Source: UBA5862 sp002408105
GTDB lineage: Bacteria; Pseudomonadota; Gammaproteobacteria; Pseudomonadales; UBA5862
Length of the DNA: 23,349 bases
Assembly: GCA_034189125.1 (NCBI GenBank)
Contig: JAXHVB010000059.1
Coordinates: 1-23,349 of the forward strand
Direction: 5' to 3'
Within the stretch, counting starts at the first letter, position 1, and each line of letters opens with the position of its first letter. The position numbers and the translations under genes were made by a program. Below the pieces are notes generated by a model that was not told the origin of the DNA, did no database searches, and worked only from the letters and a program-made list of their open reading frames with translations. Shown one piece after another: positions 21,631 to 23,349 of this stretch.

Positions 21631-23211
21631 TCAACCACCCTCACCGAATTGGCGAATGACCGTGCTGAGGTGATCGACCTGCTTGGACAGGTCACGACTC
21701 ACCGCGCTGCTCGACGCGGACTGCTCGTTCACCGACTTTGATGCATCGCTCACCGACACGATGCTGCGCAAAATGGATTCTGCAGCCTCGCCCTGCTCAC
21801 GACAGCCCTGAGCGATCTGTTGGTTCATTTCCGTGATGCGCGCCATGGCCCCAGCGATGGCTTCCAGACTGCTGCCAGTTTGCGTCGCTCGCTCGAAGCC
21901 CTCCCGCGCAACCTTGCGTGCACCACCCATGGCGCCTGCGGCCTGCTCCGCTTCGGACTGCAGCGCGTTGATCGTGTCGCGCACCTGGTCGGTCGCTGCT
22001 GCGGTGCGCTGCGCAAGCGTGCGCACTTCATCGGCCACCACGGCGAAACCGCGGCCCACATCCCCCGCACGCGCCGCTTCAATGGCCGCGTTCAGGGCGA
22101 GCAGATTGGTCTGTTCGGTGATTTCGCCGATCACCTGAAGCACCGAGCCGATTTCTTCACTGCGCCGGCGCAGTGATTCAACGGTTTCCGAGGCGGACTC
22201 GATCTCGCCGTCCAACTGCCGACTGAAGCCGACCATCGCCTCCATTTCGTGCTGGCCCTGGGTCACCTGGCCGTTGACCTCCTCGCTTGCAACCGCGGTT
22301 TCACGGGCGTGGTTGGCCACCTCCTGGGTGGTGGCGGACACCTGGTTCATGGCAGTGGCCGCCTGGGACAGCTGCTCGTCCTGGTTGGTGACCTCAAGCT
22401 CGGTGGCCATCGCGATCTCTGCGGTCTGCGCCGCAAGGCCCGTGATTTTTTCCGCGCCATCGCGCACGCGGGTTAAAATGGTGCGAATGTGGGCCTCGCG
22501 GTACTGCTGGCCCAGCTCAAGCTGGGCAAGTTCGTCCCCCGTGCCCACCAACACCTCGGCTGCAAGCAGGTTGGGGTACCGCTTGCGCTCGGCACCCCCC
22601 ACCTCACGAAGCCGGGCCGTCACCCAGTTGGAGCCAATCCAGCCGACCACAGCCGCAGCGCCCCACCACACGAACTGCAACAGACCATCGCTCCAGCCGG
22701 GAAAGTTGTCTGGAATGGCCACCACCGCCGCCGTTGCCAGCGCGGTTGCCGTGACCCGGCCGCGCACCCCAACCTTGGGAGGACTCAGCTTTGCGGTCGG
22801 GTCCAGGTCGCGCAGCTTGGCGTACAACCGCTCCGCCCGCTCAATGTGGTCGCGCTGAGGAACCACCCGGACCGACTGGTACCCAACCGCCTGACCACCC
22901 TGAACGATCGGCGTCACATAGGCCAACACCCAGTAGTGGTCCCCGTTTTTACAGCGGTTCTTCACCACACCCAGCCAAGGGTCACCGCGCTTGAGCGCTG
23001 CCCACATTTGGTGGAAGGCAGCGCGGGGCATGTCCGGGTGGCGAATGAGGTTGTGCGGCTGGCCGATGAGCTCGTCTTCGGTATAGCCACTGATGGCGAT
23101 GAAGTCATCATTGACGTACGTGATCCGCCCGCCAAGGTCAGTGCAAGAGATCAACTGCTGGCTCGCCTCAAACCGGCGCTCATTTCGTGTGATGGGTTGG
23201 TTGTCACGCAT
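21631..23211 (-). CDS. Aer-like PAS-containing methyl-accepting chemotaxis protein
   Basis: A 526-residue chemoreceptor. The N-terminal PAS domain (about 15-118) contains GRITYVNDDFIAISGYTEDELIGQPHNLIRHPDMP-type features (quoted in parts: FIAISGYTEDELIG, NLIRHPDMP) typical of the FAD-binding aerotaxis sensor Aer. Two hydrophobic segments (about 152-167 and 178-197) form a membrane hairpin without a periplasmic ligand domain. A HAMP-like linker and long signalling coiled coil follow, with the conserved hairpin tip EQTNLLALNAAIEAARAG at about 366-383. It is predicted to signal redox or oxygen changes to CheA/CheW. FAD binding is inferred from similarity. It has no C-terminal CheR-binding pentapeptide. 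A weak AGG lies five bases before the ATG. Confidence 0.9.
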   Translation of the reverse strand: MRDNQPITRNERRFEASQQLISCTDLGGRITYVNDDFIAISGYTEDELIGQPHNLIRHPDMPRAAFHQMWAALKRGDPWLGVVKNRCKNGDHYWVLAYVTPIVQGGQAVGYQSVRVVPQRDHIERAERLYAKLRDLDPTAKLSPPKVGVRGRVTATALATAAVVAIPDNFPGWSDGLLQFVWWGAAAVVGWIGSNWVTARLREVGGAERKRYPNLLAAEVLVGTGDELAQLELGQQYREAHIRTILTRVRDGAEKITGLAAQTAEIAMATELEVTNQDEQLSQAATAMNQVSATTQEVANHARETAVASEEVNGQVTQGQHEMEAMVGFSRQLDGEIESASETVESLRRRSEEIGSVLQVIGEITEQTNLLALNAAIEAARAGDVGRGFAVVADEVRTLAQRTAAATDQVRDTINALQSEAEQAAGAMGGARKVAREGFERATQTGSSLEAIAGAMARITEMNQQIAQGCREQGEAAESILRSIVSVSDASKSVNEQSASSSAVSRDLSKQVDHLSTVIRQFGEGG

Positions 23212-23349
23212 GGAACCTACCAGGATGTTGGGGTTGAAGCCGAAGGGGAAATCGCTGTCATTCCAGTGTAGCCAAAGAACCCCGGTGGTGCCGGAAGCCC
23301 TGTGGTACCATATGCCGCCTTGCCCAAGGGCCGCTTGCGAGACTTGAAA

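Noticed and set aside
23212..23349. Start of another gene, a tRNA or a FliA-type promoter at the right edge
   Set aside because: No open frame with a ribosome site, no tRNA-like fold and no TAAAGTTT-N11-GCCGATAA match could be supported in these 138 bases.

Overview
This is a GC-rich chromosomal window from a gammaproteobacterium. The gene order supports this: prfA-prmC-moeB, fur divergent from bamE, recN beside the heat-shock cluster, and the smpB/ratA/rnfH/bamE neighbourhood. An hrcA-grpE-dnaK-dnaJ operon with dapB attached points away from enteric bacteria and toward lineages such as Chromatiales/Ectothiorhodospiraceae- or Xanthomonadales-like groups. This placement is inference; no rRNA is present. 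Several Na+-coupled transporters and an Aer-like chemoreceptor suggest a motile aquatic organism. Every gene looks intact. There is no insertion sequence, prophage, CRISPR array, tRNA or rRNA, and no gene-free stretch longer than about 270 bases.

Layout. Bases 1-2759 (+) hold prfA, prmC and moeB, packed tightly. Bases 2775-4998 (+) hold a medium/long-chain acyl-CoA ligase and a MaoC-family hydratase, each behind a plausible sigma70 promoter. Bases 5265-5804 (+) encode a small outer-membrane beta-barrel protein whose 3' end overlaps the convergent gene by 7 bp. Bases 5798-9987 (-) hold a four-gene unit: DUF4212 small subunit, VC_2705-type sodium:solute symporter, DUF6394 membrane protein, and a two-TM potassium channel with two RCK/TrkA-N domains. 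Both outer pairs are joined by ATGA stop/start overlaps. This unit is the least characterised part of the window.

Bases 10067-15993 (-) form the heat-shock cluster hrcA-grpE-dnaK-dnaJ-dapB. A near-perfect sigma32 promoter overlaps the 3' end of hrcA, a second sigma32-like promoter lies in front of dnaK, and an intrinsic terminator or attenuator sits between dnaK and dnaJ. dapB overlaps dnaJ by ATGA. Bases 16073-17746 (+) encode recN, divergent from hrcA. Bases 17839-19638 contain fur (-), bamE (+), rnfH (-) and ratA (-). Bases 19649-21019 (-) encode an SNF-family Na+-dependent transporter, divergent from smpB (21118-21594, +). The window ends with a PAS-containing methyl-accepting chemotaxis protein (21631-23211, -).

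How the genes work together: PrmC methylates the GGQ motif of the neighbouring PrfA. GrpE, DnaK and DnaJ form the Hsp70 machine, with HrcA as a predicted repressor. RatA, RnfH, BamE and SmpB form a conserved neighbourhood rather than one pathway. The symporter/channel unit plausibly couples Na+-driven solute uptake to K+ conductance, but this is inference.
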